Shown here piece by piece: positions 1-8,383 of a stretch of DNA of 48,791 nucleotides; the stretch's first letter is position 1; every line of letters begins with the position of its first letter. Made by a program: the position numbers and the translations under genes. Source of the DNA: Rhizobium esperanzae (GTDB lineage Bacteria > Pseudomonadota > Alphaproteobacteria > Rhizobiales > Rhizobiaceae); contig NZ_JACIFY010000029.1 of NCBI RefSeq assembly GCF_014197615.1, positions 1 through 48,791 of the forward strand, written 5' to 3'. Under the pieces are notes generated by a model, which was given only the letters and a program-made list of their open reading frames with translations, searched no databases and was not told the origin of the DNA.

Positions 1-26
1 CGAAGTAGGAACGCAACGTATCTGGC

Positions 27-242
27 TTGTCAGCCTATCGCACGCCTCAACAGGAACCTGCACTGGAGAGTCATCATGACAAAGCGATTGAAATGCTCTT
101 CGCCAAGATCAAGCACAGGCTCCGCCAGGCGCAGGCCAGAACCAGAAACGCCGTCTCCGACGCACTCGCAATCATCCTCCAAACAGTCACCCCGCAGGAG
201 TGTCAAAACTACTTCAGCGAGGCTGGATATGAACGGACTTAA
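27..242 (+). pseudogene. IS630-family transposase, C-terminal remnant
   Basis: About the last 50 residues read like the C-terminal end of IS630-type DDE transposases: an I-E-x-x-F-A-K-x-K-H segment followed by a T-P-x-E-C-x-N-Y-F-x-x-A-G-Y ending. In complete elements the first segment follows the final catalytic acidic residue. Upstream, the same frame has a stop near base 6, and the residues before the motif do not match the family, so this is a decayed 3' fragment rather than an active element. The left side may continue outside the window. No terminal inverted repeat could be recognised here. The match rests on remembered family motifs, not an alignment. Confidence 0.6.
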
Positions 243-340
243 AACAATCCCGCTCTAGAAGAACGTTCAATCCGATTTTCGCACGGCAGCGATGCGCCAG
301 GCCTGCCGGTCTCAGTTGATCATTTGCGGCCGCCTCGTTT

Positions 341-390
341 GGCACGTCCCCTCGCCCCGCAAGCGGGGAGAGGGTTAGGGTGAGGGGCAA
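341..390. repeat. Mosaic palindromic repeat (RIME-like), partial copy
   Basis: A GC-rich hairpin (CCCCGC...GCGGGG) sits within a stretch shared with copies near 15275-15450 and 48604-48740, including the GGCACGTCCCCTCGCCCC and AGGGTTAGGGTGAGGGGCA blocks. It lies just after the pgi stop codon and may also act as a transcript-end hairpin. It resembles rhizobial intergenic mosaic elements. Confidence 0.7.
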
Positions 391-400
391 TCTCGAATGC

Positions 401-2026
401 CTACTTCGCCAGCTTCGCCAGCGCCGCAACCAGCCCCTGCGTCGAAGAGTCATGCGATGCGGCACTCTGCTTGCCCTCGACGACAGGCAGCAGACCCGTC
501 GCCAGTTCCTTGCCGAGTTCGACGCCCCATTGGTCGAAGGAGTTGATGCGGAAGAGCACGCCTTCGACGAAGACGCGGTGTTCGTAGAGCGCGATCAGGC
601 GGCCGAGCGCGTAAGGCGTCAGCTTGTCGTAGACGAAGGTGATCGACGGGCGGTTGCCGGTGAAGACGCGGTGCGGCGCGATGAAATCGGCCTTCTTGTC
701 GTCCATGCCCTTGTCGGTCAGCTGCTTCTTGGCTTCCGCGAAGGTGCGGCCCTTCATCAGTGCTTCCGACTGGGCGAGCACGTTGGAGATCAGCAGCTGG
801 TGCTGGTGGCGCAGCTCCGGCTCGAAGGCATTGGCGGCGATCATGAATTCGGCCGGGATGATGCTCGTGCCCTGATGGATCAGCTGATAGAAGGCGTGCT
901 GGCCGTTGGTGCCGGGTTCGCCCCAGACGACCGGGCCGGAATTGCCCTCGACCGGCGTGCCGTCGATGGTCACACCCTTGCCGTTCGATTCCATGTCGAG
1001 CTGCTGCAGATAGGCGGGGAAGCGCGACAGGCGCTGGTCGTAGGGCAGGATGGCGCGGGTCGGATAGTTCAGCACATTGCGGTGGTAGAAGCCGATCAGG
1101 CCGAGCAGGACAGGCAGGTTCTCGGTAATCGGCGCCTTACGGAAGTGATTGTCGACGGCATGGGCGCCATCGAGGAATTTGCCGAAATTCTCCGGGCCGA
1201 CGGCGATCATCAGCGGCAGGCCGATCGCCGACCAGATCGAGTAGCGGCCGCCGACCCAATCCCAGAAGCCGAAGACGCGGGCGCTGTCGATGCCGAAGGC
1301 GGCAACCTTGTCGAGTGCCGTCGAGACGGCGGCGAAATGATGCTGGACGGCGGCTTCGCCGAGCGCCTTGGCGATGAAATTGCGCGCCGTCTGCGCATTG
1401 GTCATCGTCTCCACCGTGGTGAAGGTCTTCGAAGCGACGATGAACAGCGTCGTTTCCGGCTGCACCAGCTTCAGGGTATCGGCGATATGGGCGCCGTCGA
1501 TATTGGAGACGAAATGGGCGCGCGGACCGTCATGGAAGGGCGCAAGCGCCAGCGTCGCCATGACGGGGCCGAGATCCGAGCCGCCGATGCCGATATTGAC
1601 GACATCGGTGATCGCCTTGCCGGTCGCGCCCTTCAGCGTGCCGGAGCGGATCCCGTCGGCAAACCTGCCCATGGCGGCAAGCACGGCGTTGACATCGGGC
1701 ATCACGTCCTTGCCGTCGACGAGGACAGGCGTGTTGGAGCGGTTGCGCAGCGCCGTGTGCAGGACGGCGCGGTCCTCGGTGAAGTTGATCGCCTTGCCGG
1801 AGAACATTTCCTCGCGCTTCTTTTCGACGCCGCCTTCTTCGGCAAGCTTGACCAGGAGCTTGAGGATGTCGTCATTCACCGCCGTCTTGGAAAAATCCAT
1901 CAGCAGGTCGTCGAGCGATACGGAAAAGCGCGAAAAGCGCTGCGGATCGGCTGCGAAGGCGGCACGGATGTCGGTTGCCTTGGTGGCATCAGCGGTGCTT
2001 TTCAGCTGTTCGACGATGGCGTTCAT
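401..2026 (-). CDS. pgi: Glucose-6-phosphate isomerase
   Basis: Interconverts glucose 6-phosphate and fructose 6-phosphate in the cytoplasm. In rhizobia it mainly serves gluconeogenesis and the cyclic Entner-Doudoroff route. The 541-residue product has the usual family length. It carries both PGI signatures: D-W-V-G-G-R-Y-S-x-W-S in the middle, and G-T-N-G-Q-H-A-F-Y-Q-L-I-H-Q-G-T with the catalytic His in the C-terminal half. The C-terminal N-S-F-D-Q-W-G-V-E-L-G-K block holds the active-site Lys. The start is set by AAAGGAG a few bases before an ATG at 2026; a longer in-frame reading to 2083 has no ribosome site and no family match. The gene seems to be a single transcription unit. Confidence 0.96.
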   Translation of the reverse strand: MNAIVEQLKSTADATKATDIRAAFAADPQRFSRFSVSLDDLLMDFSKTAVNDDILKLLVKLAEEGGVEKKREEMFSGKAINFTEDRAVLHTALRNRSNTPVLVDGKDVMPDVNAVLAAMGRFADGIRSGTLKGATGKAITDVVNIGIGGSDLGPVMATLALAPFHDGPRAHFVSNIDGAHIADTLKLVQPETTLFIVASKTFTTVETMTNAQTARNFIAKALGEAAVQHHFAAVSTALDKVAAFGIDSARVFGFWDWVGGRYSIWSAIGLPLMIAVGPENFGKFLDGAHAVDNHFRKAPITENLPVLLGLIGFYHRNVLNYPTRAILPYDQRLSRFPAYLQQLDMESNGKGVTIDGTPVEGNSGPVVWGEPGTNGQHAFYQLIHQGTSIIPAEFMIAANAFEPELRHQHQLLISNVLAQSEALMKGRTFAEAKKQLTDKGMDDKKADFIAPHRVFTGNRPSITFVYDKLTPYALGRLIALYEHRVFVEGVLFRINSFDQWGVELGKELATGLLPVVEGKQSAASHDSSTQGLVAALAKLAK

Positions 2027-2110
2027 GGAAGGCTCCTTTGGAGGCGGAAAGGTTGCGGAAACTATTCGCTTTATCGGGGGCAAATCAAGTTCAGCCGCCG
2101 TTCCAATATG

Positions 2111-2139
2111 AAAAAAGCCACCCGCGGCGAACGGATGGC
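2111..2139 (-). terminator. Rho-independent terminator of fadD
   Basis: Read on the minus strand, an 8-bp stem (GCCATCCG with CGGGTGGC, one G-U pair) around a 7-base loop is followed at once by six T. It lies about 25 bp after the fadD stop. Confidence 0.75.
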
Positions 2140-2164
2140 CCTCATTTTCATAAAGCTGTCAAAT

Positions 2165-3865
2165 TCAGCCGCGCAGGTCCTTGCGCAGGATCTTGCCGAC
2201 AGGCGATTTCGGCAGCTCGGTTCGGAATTCGATGAAACGCGGGCGCTTGTAATTGGTGAGATTGGCGATGCAATGGGCCTTCACCTCGGCCTCCGTCAGG
2301 TTCGGATCCTTCCTGACGACGAAGAGTTTGACCGCCTCGCCCGAATGGCCGTCCGGCACGCCGACGGCCGCCGCCTCGAGAATGCCGGCATGCATGGCGG
2401 CGACCTCCTCGATCTCGTTCGGATAGACGTTGAAGCCGGAGACCAGGATCATGTCCTTCTTGCGGTCGACGATCTTGGTATAACCGCGGGCGTCCATGAA
2501 ACCCATGTCGCCCGAACGGAAATAGCCGTCATCGGTCATCACCCGCGCCGTCTCCTCCGGCTTCTGCCAGTAGCCGGCCATCACCTGCGGCCCGCGGATG
2601 CAGATCTCGCCGACATCGCCCAATGGCAGCGACTTGCCCTGCTCGTCGCGGATATCGAGGTCGGTCGAGGGCATCGGCAGGCCGATCGAGCCGGTGAATT
2701 CGGCCGAATCGAAGCGGTTGGCGGTGGCGACAGGCGAGGTCTCGGAAAGGCCGTAGCCCTCCGTCACTGCCGTGCCGGTCATCTTTAGCCAGCGTTCGGC
2801 GACGGGGCGCTGCACCGCCATGCCGCCGCCGAGCGACATGATCAGCGAGGAGAAATCGAGCTTGGCGAAATCGGCATTGTTCATCAGCGCATTGAACAGC
2901 GTGTTGAGGCCGGGGAAGATATGCACATCGGACTTGCCGAATTCCTTGACGAGGCCGGGGATGTCGCGCGGATTGGCAATCAGGATGTTGCGGGCGCCGA
3001 GCGACATGCCCATCAGCGAATTCACCGTCAGCGCGAAGATATGGTAAAGCGGCAGGGCGCAGAGGAAATTCAGGACCTCCGGCTGTTTTTTGCGCTCGAA
3101 GGCCGTTCGCAGCCAGAGCGACAGCTGCAATTTGTTGGCAAGCAGGTTTGCATGCGTCAGCACCGCGCCCTTGGCAATGCCCGTCGTGCCACCGGTATAT
3201 TGCAGGAAGGCGATGTCGCTGCCGGCAAGCGTCACCGGCTGCAGTGTTTTTTTCGCCCCTTCGCGCAGCACCTGGCCGAAGCTTTTGTGCTGAGGGATCG
3301 ACCAGGAGGGAACCAGTTTCTTCACTCGGCGCACGGCGAAATTGACGATCAGCCCCTTGGCCCCCAGCATTTCGCCGAGCGAGGTGACGACGACGTGGCG
3401 AAGGTCGGTCTTGTTCAGAACCTGCTCCACCGTGCGGGCGAAATTCTCCAGCACGAAGATCGCCTTGGCGCCGGAATCGCGCAGCTGATGTTCGAGCTCG
3501 CGCGGTGTATAGAGCGGGTTGACGTTGACGACGACAAAGCCGGCCCGGAGGATGGCGTAGGTCGCGACCGGGTTCTGCAAGACGTTCGGCATCATCACCG
3601 CGACGCGGTCGCCCTTCTCGAGACCGGTGCTCTGCAGCCAGGCGGCGATCTTCCGTGTCTGGCTCTCCAGTTCGCGGTAGCTCATCGCCTTGCCCATGCT
3701 GGAAAAGGCGGTGCGGTCGGCATAACGGGCGCAGGATTTTTCGAGCAGTTCCGCCAGCGAGGCATATTCCAGCGGCGGAAGCTCGGCCGGAACCATATCC
3801 GGATAGGCGGCAAGCCAGGGCTTCTCAGGCTTGGCTCCGTTCGGATGGACGGAAATGCTGTTCAT
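2165..3865 (-). CDS. fadD: Long-chain fatty acid--CoA ligase
   Basis: Activates fatty acids to acyl-CoA with ATP at the inner membrane, the entry step to beta-oxidation. The 566-residue product belongs to the ANL adenylate-forming family. Visible motifs are the AMP-binding P-loop Y-T-G-G-T-T-G-I-A-K-G-A (about residue 225), G-Y-G-L-S-E-T in the middle, and the FACS signature V-D-R-K-K-D-M-I-L-V-S-G-F-N-V-Y-P-N-E-I-E. The C-terminal K-S-P-V-G-K-I-L-R-K contains the catalytic Lys. The ATG at 3865 follows GGGAGAGAGGATAAG; the longer open frame to 4096 runs through the upstream regulatory region and is rejected. A TTGACG...CGTCAA palindrome lies about 130 bp upstream, and a terminator follows the gene. 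Substrate chain length cannot be read from the sequence. Confidence 0.93.
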   Translation of the reverse strand: MNSISVHPNGAKPEKPWLAAYPDMVPAELPPLEYASLAELLEKSCARYADRTAFSSMGKAMSYRELESQTRKIAAWLQSTGLEKGDRVAVMMPNVLQNPVATYAILRAGFVVVNVNPLYTPRELEHQLRDSGAKAIFVLENFARTVEQVLNKTDLRHVVVTSLGEMLGAKGLIVNFAVRRVKKLVPSWSIPQHKSFGQVLREGAKKTLQPVTLAGSDIAFLQYTGGTTGIAKGAVLTHANLLANKLQLSLWLRTAFERKKQPEVLNFLCALPLYHIFALTVNSLMGMSLGARNILIANPRDIPGLVKEFGKSDVHIFPGLNTLFNALMNNADFAKLDFSSLIMSLGGGMAVQRPVAERWLKMTGTAVTEGYGLSETSPVATANRFDSAEFTGSIGLPMPSTDLDIRDEQGKSLPLGDVGEICIRGPQVMAGYWQKPEETARVMTDDGYFRSGDMGFMDARGYTKIVDRKKDMILVSGFNVYPNEIEEVAAMHAGILEAAAVGVPDGHSGEAVKLFVVRKDPNLTEAEVKAHCIANLTNYKRPRFIEFRTELPKSPVGKILRKDLRG

Positions 3866-3995
3866 CTTATCCTCTCTCCCTTGCGGCCGCCGCGCCGGCA
3901 CCGCGCCGGGAATCGACTGAAGGATCCTCCATCTTCCAGTCCGGCAGCTTATGCCATTGCCTGAACGGTTCAAGCCGAATGAAGCTACAATAACC

Positions 3996-4011
3996 TTGAC
4001 GTAAACGTCAA
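3996..4011. promoter_or_regulatory. Candidate operator upstream of fadD (TTGACG-N4-CGTCAA)
   Basis: A perfect 6-bp inverted repeat TTGACG/CGTCAA with spacer TAAA. The 12-mer CGTAAACGTCAA also occurs just upstream of the nitronate monooxygenase gene at 33132-33153. It resembles sites of MerR-family regulators of acyl-CoA catabolism (LiuR type). The regulator itself is not in the window. Confidence 0.5.
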
Positions 4012-4112
4012 TCGTCGCCCATTGCGCAATCACACAAGAGCTGGGAACTTTGAGTCCGCCATGGCGTTGATCTTGCATCCCCAATCCGAGGAACACCCAA
4101 AGGAGATCGACA

Positions 4113-4505
4113 ATGTTGAATCAGGATACTGACGCCAATCGCCGCGACCCGAATGCAAAGGAGACGCATTCGATGATCGCCAGCGACCGCGTCGAAGGCA
4201 CCCGTGTTTACGGCGCCGACGGCAAGCATATCGGCTCGATCGAACGCCTGATCATCGGCAAGCGCGACGGCCGTGTCGCCTATGCCGTGCTGAGCTTCGG
4301 CGGCTTCCTCGGCATCGGTCACGATCACTATCCGCTGCCCTGGGAAAAGCTGAACTACGACACCCAGCTGGACGGCTACCGCATCGACCTGACCAAGCAA
4401 CAGATCGAAGGCGCCCCGAGCTATTCGGACGATGACGACACCTGGTACAACGACAATGGCCGCCGGGTCTACGACTACTACGGCGTGCCGCCCTACTGGA
4501 TGTAA
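4113..4505 (+). CDS. PRC-barrel domain protein
   Basis: A 130-residue soluble protein without a signal peptide. Residues from about 20 to 100 read as a PRC-barrel: S-D-R-V-E-G-T-x-V-Y-G-x-D-G-x-x-I-G-S-I-E followed by a beta-rich stretch with G-R-V-A-Y-A-V-L-S-F-G-G-F-L-G. The C-terminal 30 residues are rich in Asp, Tyr and Asn, which is common in rhizobial stand-alone PRC proteins. The domain occurs in RimM and in photosynthetic reaction centre H subunits; stand-alone copies have no agreed function and are often stress- or envelope-linked. The start is supported by AAAGGAG before the ATG. A strong terminator lies 25 bp downstream, so the gene is monocistronic. Confidence 0.85.
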   Translation: MLNQDTDANRRDPNAKETHSMIASDRVEGTRVYGADGKHIGSIERLIIGKRDGRVAYAVLSFGGFLGIGHDHYPLPWEKLNYDTQLDGYRIDLTKQQIEGAPSYSDDDDTWYNDNGRRVYDYYGVPPYWM

Positions 4506-4530
4506 CGTCGCCCGATTGCCGAGCTGGAAG

Positions 4531-4555
4531 GGCCCCGTGGAGGCGGGGCCTTTTT
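4531..4555 (+). terminator. Rho-independent terminator after the PRC-barrel gene
   Basis: GGCCCCG pairs with CGGGGCC around a short TGGAGG loop, followed by a run of five T. Confidence 0.85.
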
Positions 4556-4639
4556 GGTGGCGGTGACGACTAAAGCGCGTCGCATTCTGGAGCAAGACAG
4601 CGACGAATACGGGCCGCATTTGCGATTTACGTGGGCTTC

Positions 4640-4722
4640 GCTGGCCCCCTTCATCCGCCCTACGGGCACCCGGAGTCGAGCCGCAGGTCTCGACCCGGTC
4701 GGTGCCGGCAGGCGGATGGGGC
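4640..4722. repeat. Mosaic repeat fragment (RIME-like)
   Basis: Contains the GGTGCCGGCAGGCGGATG block that recurs at 37371-37387 and 48723-48739, plus a GTCGAG...CTCGAC inverted repeat also seen inside the copy at 15275-15450. It fills the gap between two convergent genes. No gene is visible in it. Confidence 0.6.
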
Positions 4723-4724
4723 AG

Positions 4725-7181
4725 CTAGCGCGAACCCGCAACAAGATCGTTGGCCGACCGCAGCACTCTGCCGACGACTATGTCATCCTGCTCAATAACC
4801 TTCGCCGTCTTCACCACAAACACATGGCTTTCGCCCGGCAGCAGCGTCACCAGCATCGAATCGACTACCGCATCCGGATCCAGCCGATCCGCTATCAGGC
4901 AGAGATCCTTGAGGAAATTCTCAGCCGTCACCTCTATCGCGTAACCGCCGTCGATCCCGGTGACATCGACGCTCAGCCGCGGCGCTTGCAGGGCGAGGTC
5001 GATATCCTCGACGAAATAGTGAAACGCCCGCCGGTCCAGCATCTCGACGACAACGACCTCGTCCTTCGGTAAGTCAGGGCTAACGATATCGCTCGGCAGC
5101 GGAAATTCCTTCGCCTCGAACCGGTCGCAGAGCAGCCGCCAGAATTCGAATTCGGCAAGCACGGTCCCGTCGAGCTTCAAACGTTTACCGGCAATCTTTG
5201 CCCGCCAGAACAGCGTCCGTTCGTTGACCGCCACCGCCGCCAGGCCATCGCCGCGCGGCTGGATCGTCAAGAGGCGCGGATCATAGGCGGCCTTCAGCGC
5301 GTACCAGAGCGGCTTGCGGCGCCCGGCCGAATCGAGGGCCGACCAGGAGGTCACCGGCCAGCAGTCGTTGAACTGCCAGACCACCGCGCCCTTGCAGACA
5401 GACCGGTGTGAGCGCATGTGCTCGATGCCGAAGCGGATGGCGCGGGCCTGGTTGAGCTGGGTGGCGAAGTGCCAGTCGTCCATCGTCTCCGGCTCCGGCA
5501 GGTGGCCGGCCAACCCGCGGATCAGCTTGTCATTACCCTCAGTCGCCTTCTGGTGATGGAAGACGCCGTTCGATTGCGGCGTCAGCGGCTGATCGTGGAC
5601 GCTTTCTTCGACCGTCGCCCAGTTGGCCGGCGCCTGCCAGCCGAATTCGGAGCAGAAGCGCGGGATGTAGTTGCGGTAGACCTCGTAGCCGACATCGTTC
5701 CACACGTCCCAGATATGTTTGCAGCCATGCGCATCGGCATTCGGCGCGATCTCCATCGAGCCGGAATAGGGGCTGCCGGGATAATAGGGCCGGTCGGGAT
5801 CGAGTTCACCGCAGAGCCGCGGCAGCAGATCGAGATAATAGCCGAGCCCCCAGCTTTCGCCCGCCTTGATGATCGGCCGCCAGCCCCATTCGTCGAAGCC
5901 CCAGATATTCTCGTTATTGCCGTTCCAGAGGACCAGCGAAGCATGTGGCATCAGCCGCACGACATTGTCGCGCACCTCCGCCTCGACTTCGCTTCGAAGC
6001 GGTTCCTCCTCCGGATAGGCCGCACAGGCAAAGAGGAAATCCTGCCAGACCAGCATGCCCATGCGGTCGCAGGCTTCGTAGAATTCGTCGGTCTCGAAGA
6101 TGCCGCCGCCCCAGACGCGCAGCATGTGGATATTGGCGGCCTTCGCTTCCTCGATCCGGGCGGCGTAACGCTCGGCCGTCACCCGCTGCGGAAAGCAGTC
6201 ATCCGGAATCCAGTTGGCGCCCGCGATGAACAGCGGCACGTCGTTGATGATGAAGGTGAAGGCCGAACCGTGCGCATCGGCTGCGGTATCGAGTCTGAGC
6301 GAGCGGAAGCCGAGCTCGCGCTTAAAGCTGTCGAGGAGATCGCCGCTCGCCTCGTCGATCAGCTCGAGCGTCAGGGAGTAGAGCGGCTGCGCGCCGAGAT
6401 GATGCGGCCACCAGAGCTGCGGCGAGGGCAGGGTAATCTCGAAGGCGACCATGTCTTCGCCGGGCGCGATCGCTGCAGTCGTGGTCGTACCGCCGATCTC
6501 GGCGACCAGCCGGCACGGGCCGGGATTGCCGTGGCGTGCGAGCCTCGCATGCACCTTCACCAGCCCGTCGCCGCCGGCAAGTGTGGCCGACACCCGTGTC
6601 TCGGCAAGCCGCGCCCGGTCCCAGCTTTCCAGCCTGACCGGCTTCCACAGGCCCGCCGTCACCAGCGTCGGCCCCCAGTCCCAGCCGAAATTGCAGGCCA
6701 TCTTGCGCATCAGATTGCCCGGTCCCGGATAGTTGTTGGGCCGGTAGCCGTAGTGCTTCTCCATCTCGGCGCCATAGGCATAGGCGGAGCGGAAGGTAAC
6801 GGAGAGTTCGTTGGCGCCCGGCTTCAACAGCCGGGAAACATCGAAACGGTAGGTGCGGTGCATGTTGAAGGTGCGGCCGATCTCTTCGCCGTTGAGAGTG
6901 ATAGTGGCGATCGTATCGAGCCCGTCGAAGACGAGTTCCTGCGACCTGTCTTCGTCAGGCGTCGCCTCGAAGCGGCAGCGATAGGTCCAGTCGGTTTTGC
7001 CGATCCAGTCGCTGGTGATCTCGTTGACGTCGACATAGGGATCGGGGATCAGCCGGTTGGCGAGAAGGTCGGTATGTACGCATCCCGGCACCGTTGCGGC
7101 TATCGTGTCCGGCAGTCCGGGCCTTCCTGTATCGTTACAGGTTAGCGTCCAGCTGGAGTTGAGCGCGGTCTTTTCGATCAT
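4725..7181 (-). CDS. Beta-mannosidase, glycoside hydrolase family 2
   Basis: Hydrolyses terminal beta-mannosyl residues from mannosides or mannan oligomers. The 818-residue length is typical of GH2 mannosidases. The N-terminal third is a jelly-roll sugar-binding domain (W-x-Y-R-C-R-F, P-G-x-N-x-L region), followed by an Ig-like domain and a TIM barrel from about residue 300. W-N-G-N-N-E-N-I-W-G-F (about residue 420) holds the acid/base Glu, and F-C-S-E-F-G-W-Q (about residue 510) the nucleophile. No signal peptide is present, so it should act in the cytoplasm on imported oligosaccharides. It begins 9 bp after the stop of the glyoxalase-fold gene, and the two are probably co-transcribed. A weak AGGA ribosome site precedes the ATG. 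Confidence 0.9.
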   Translation of the reverse strand: MIEKTALNSSWTLTCNDTGRPGLPDTIAATVPGCVHTDLLANRLIPDPYVDVNEITSDWIGKTDWTYRCRFEATPDEDRSQELVFDGLDTIATITLNGEEIGRTFNMHRTYRFDVSRLLKPGANELSVTFRSAYAYGAEMEKHYGYRPNNYPGPGNLMRKMACNFGWDWGPTLVTAGLWKPVRLESWDRARLAETRVSATLAGGDGLVKVHARLARHGNPGPCRLVAEIGGTTTTAAIAPGEDMVAFEITLPSPQLWWPHHLGAQPLYSLTLELIDEASGDLLDSFKRELGFRSLRLDTAADAHGSAFTFIINDVPLFIAGANWIPDDCFPQRVTAERYAARIEEAKAANIHMLRVWGGGIFETDEFYEACDRMGMLVWQDFLFACAAYPEEEPLRSEVEAEVRDNVVRLMPHASLVLWNGNNENIWGFDEWGWRPIIKAGESWGLGYYLDLLPRLCGELDPDRPYYPGSPYSGSMEIAPNADAHGCKHIWDVWNDVGYEVYRNYIPRFCSEFGWQAPANWATVEESVHDQPLTPQSNGVFHHQKATEGNDKLIRGLAGHLPEPETMDDWHFATQLNQARAIRFGIEHMRSHRSVCKGAVVWQFNDCWPVTSWSALDSAGRRKPLWYALKAAYDPRLLTIQPRGDGLAAVAVNERTLFWRAKIAGKRLKLDGTVLAEFEFWRLLCDRFEAKEFPLPSDIVSPDLPKDEVVVVEMLDRRAFHYFVEDIDLALQAPRLSVDVTGIDGGYAIEVTAENFLKDLCLIADRLDPDAVVDSMLVTLLPGESHVFVVKTAKVIEQDDIVVGRVLRSANDLVAGSR

Positions 7182-7190
7182 GAGATATTC

Positions 7191-7586
7191 CTAGAGAAAC
7201 CGGCCGTGGCGCTGCAGCACTTCGATCTTGTAGCCGTCGGGATCGCTGATGAAAAAGAACAGGCCGAACAGCTTGCCGTCGCGGTTGAGCTCGACCAATT
7301 CGCCCGGTTTGAACCCGAGTTTCAAGAGCCGCGCGCGCTCGACCGCGACCTCCTCGACGGAGACGGCGAGGTGGCCGTAGGCATTGCCGAGATCATAGGC
7401 TTCGGTGCGGCCCTTGTTGACGGTCAGCTCCAGCTCGAAGCCGGTCTCGGCATTGCTCATATAGATCAGCGTGAAAGTGTCGAAATCGACGCGATCGGCA
7501 ACCGAAAGGCCGAAGGCCTTGCTGTAGAATTCGACCGAGCGCGCCTCTTCGAGAACGCGGATCATGGAGTGGATCATCTTCGCCAA
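7191..7586 (-). CDS. VOC-family protein, glyoxalase I-like
   Basis: A 131-residue, two-module vicinal-oxygen-chelate protein close to lactoylglutathione lyase in length and layout. The likely metal ligands are visible in order: His in the first strand (M-I-H-S-M-I-R-V), Glu in F-E-L-E-L-T, His in Y-G-H-L-A-V-S-V and Glu in K-I-E-V-L-Q-R. The function could be methylglyoxal detoxification with glutathione, but the short R-V-L segment and the loop sequences also allow another VOC activity. The preferred start is TTG at 7586, five bases after GGGAGG; an ATG three codons later is too far from that site. It lies 47 bp after yehW and 9 bp before the mannosidase, so it may be the middle of one long minus-strand transcript. 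Confidence 0.82.
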   Translation of the reverse strand: MAKMIHSMIRVLEEARSVEFYSKAFGLSVADRVDFDTFTLIYMSNAETGFELELTVNKGRTEAYDLGNAYGHLAVSVEEVAVERARLLKLGFKPGELVELNRDGKLFGLFFFISDPDGYKIEVLQRHGRFL

Positions 7587-7633
7587 GGCGGCCTCCCGTG
7601 GAATCGATCGCTGCAGCCTTGGTAGCGGTCCTC

Positions 7634-8383
7634 TTACGCCGGGCGCAAGCCGATTCTTCGGGTGATCGCCGCTTCGACGAGGCCCATGGCGTCATAGATC
7701 AGCACTGCCATCAGGCCGACGATCAGCCCGCCCTGCAAAATGAAGGCGGTATTGTCGGAGATCAGCCCGGCGATGATCACCTCGCCGAGGCCCTTGGCCG
7801 CAACCGTCGAGCCGATCGTCGCCGTGCCGATATTGATCACGGTCGCGACCTTCAGCCCTTCGAGGATCAGCGGCAGGGCAAGCGGCAGCTCGACGCGGAA
7901 GAGCCGCTGCGTCGCATTCATGCCCATGCCATCGGCGGCATCGAGGACCTGCGGCGAAACCTGCTTCAAGCCGGCGACGGTGTTTTCGAAGATCGGCAAC
8001 AGGCCGTAGAGGAAGAGCGCAATCAGCGTCGGCATGGCGCCGAAACCGGTGGCGGGAACAGCGAGCGCCAGAACCGCGACCGGCGGAAAGGTCTGGCCGG
8101 CATTGGCGATGGCGCGCGACAGCGGTAGAAAATCGGCGCCGCTTTCCCGTGTCACGAAGATGCCGCCGGCAACGGCGAGCACGGCGCTGCAGGCAATCGA
8201 TCCCACAACCAGCTGCAGATGGCCGGCGGCGAGCGAGGCAAGGCTGTTCTGCGTATAGACGGCAGGCGCATTGTTGCTGGTCAGCGGCGTCAACAGGAAG
8301 GAAAGCCACTCGGTCCTGAACAGCAGGATCAGCAGCAAAGCGAGTGCGGCCAGCCGGAAGAGATTGGCGACGACGAGTTTCAT
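7634..8383 (-). CDS. yehW: Osmoprotectant ABC transporter permease (YehW-like)
   Basis: A 249-residue inner-membrane permease with about six hydrophobic segments and a binding-protein-dependent transport signature in the middle (V-L-D-A-A-D-G-M-G-M-N-x-x-Q-R-L-F-R-V-E-L-P-L-A-L-P). It belongs to the ProW/OpuCB/YehW group that moves glycine betaine, choline or similar quaternary amines. Its ATG overlaps the ATPase stop by 4 bp (ATGA), showing translational coupling. Gene order and lengths (binding protein, long permease, ATPase, short permease) match the E. coli osmF-yehYXW system. The substrate is inferred from family only. Confidence 0.88.
   Translation of the reverse strand: MKLVVANLFRLAALALLLILLFRTEWLSFLLTPLTSNNAPAVYTQNSLASLAAGHLQLVVGSIACSAVLAVAGGIFVTRESGADFLPLSRAIANAGQTFPPVAVLALAVPATGFGAMPTLIALFLYGLLPIFENTVAGLKQVSPQVLDAADGMGMNATQRLFRVELPLALPLILEGLKVATVINIGTATIGSTVAAKGLGEVIIAGLISDNTAFILQGGLIVGLMAVLIYDAMGLVEAAITRRIGLRPA

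Noticed and set aside
380..2788. 802-codon open frame on the plus strand
   Set aside because: It runs opposite to pgi and fadD, whose products have clear family motifs. The frame has an Arg/Asp/Gly-rich composition typical of antisense shadows in high-GC DNA.
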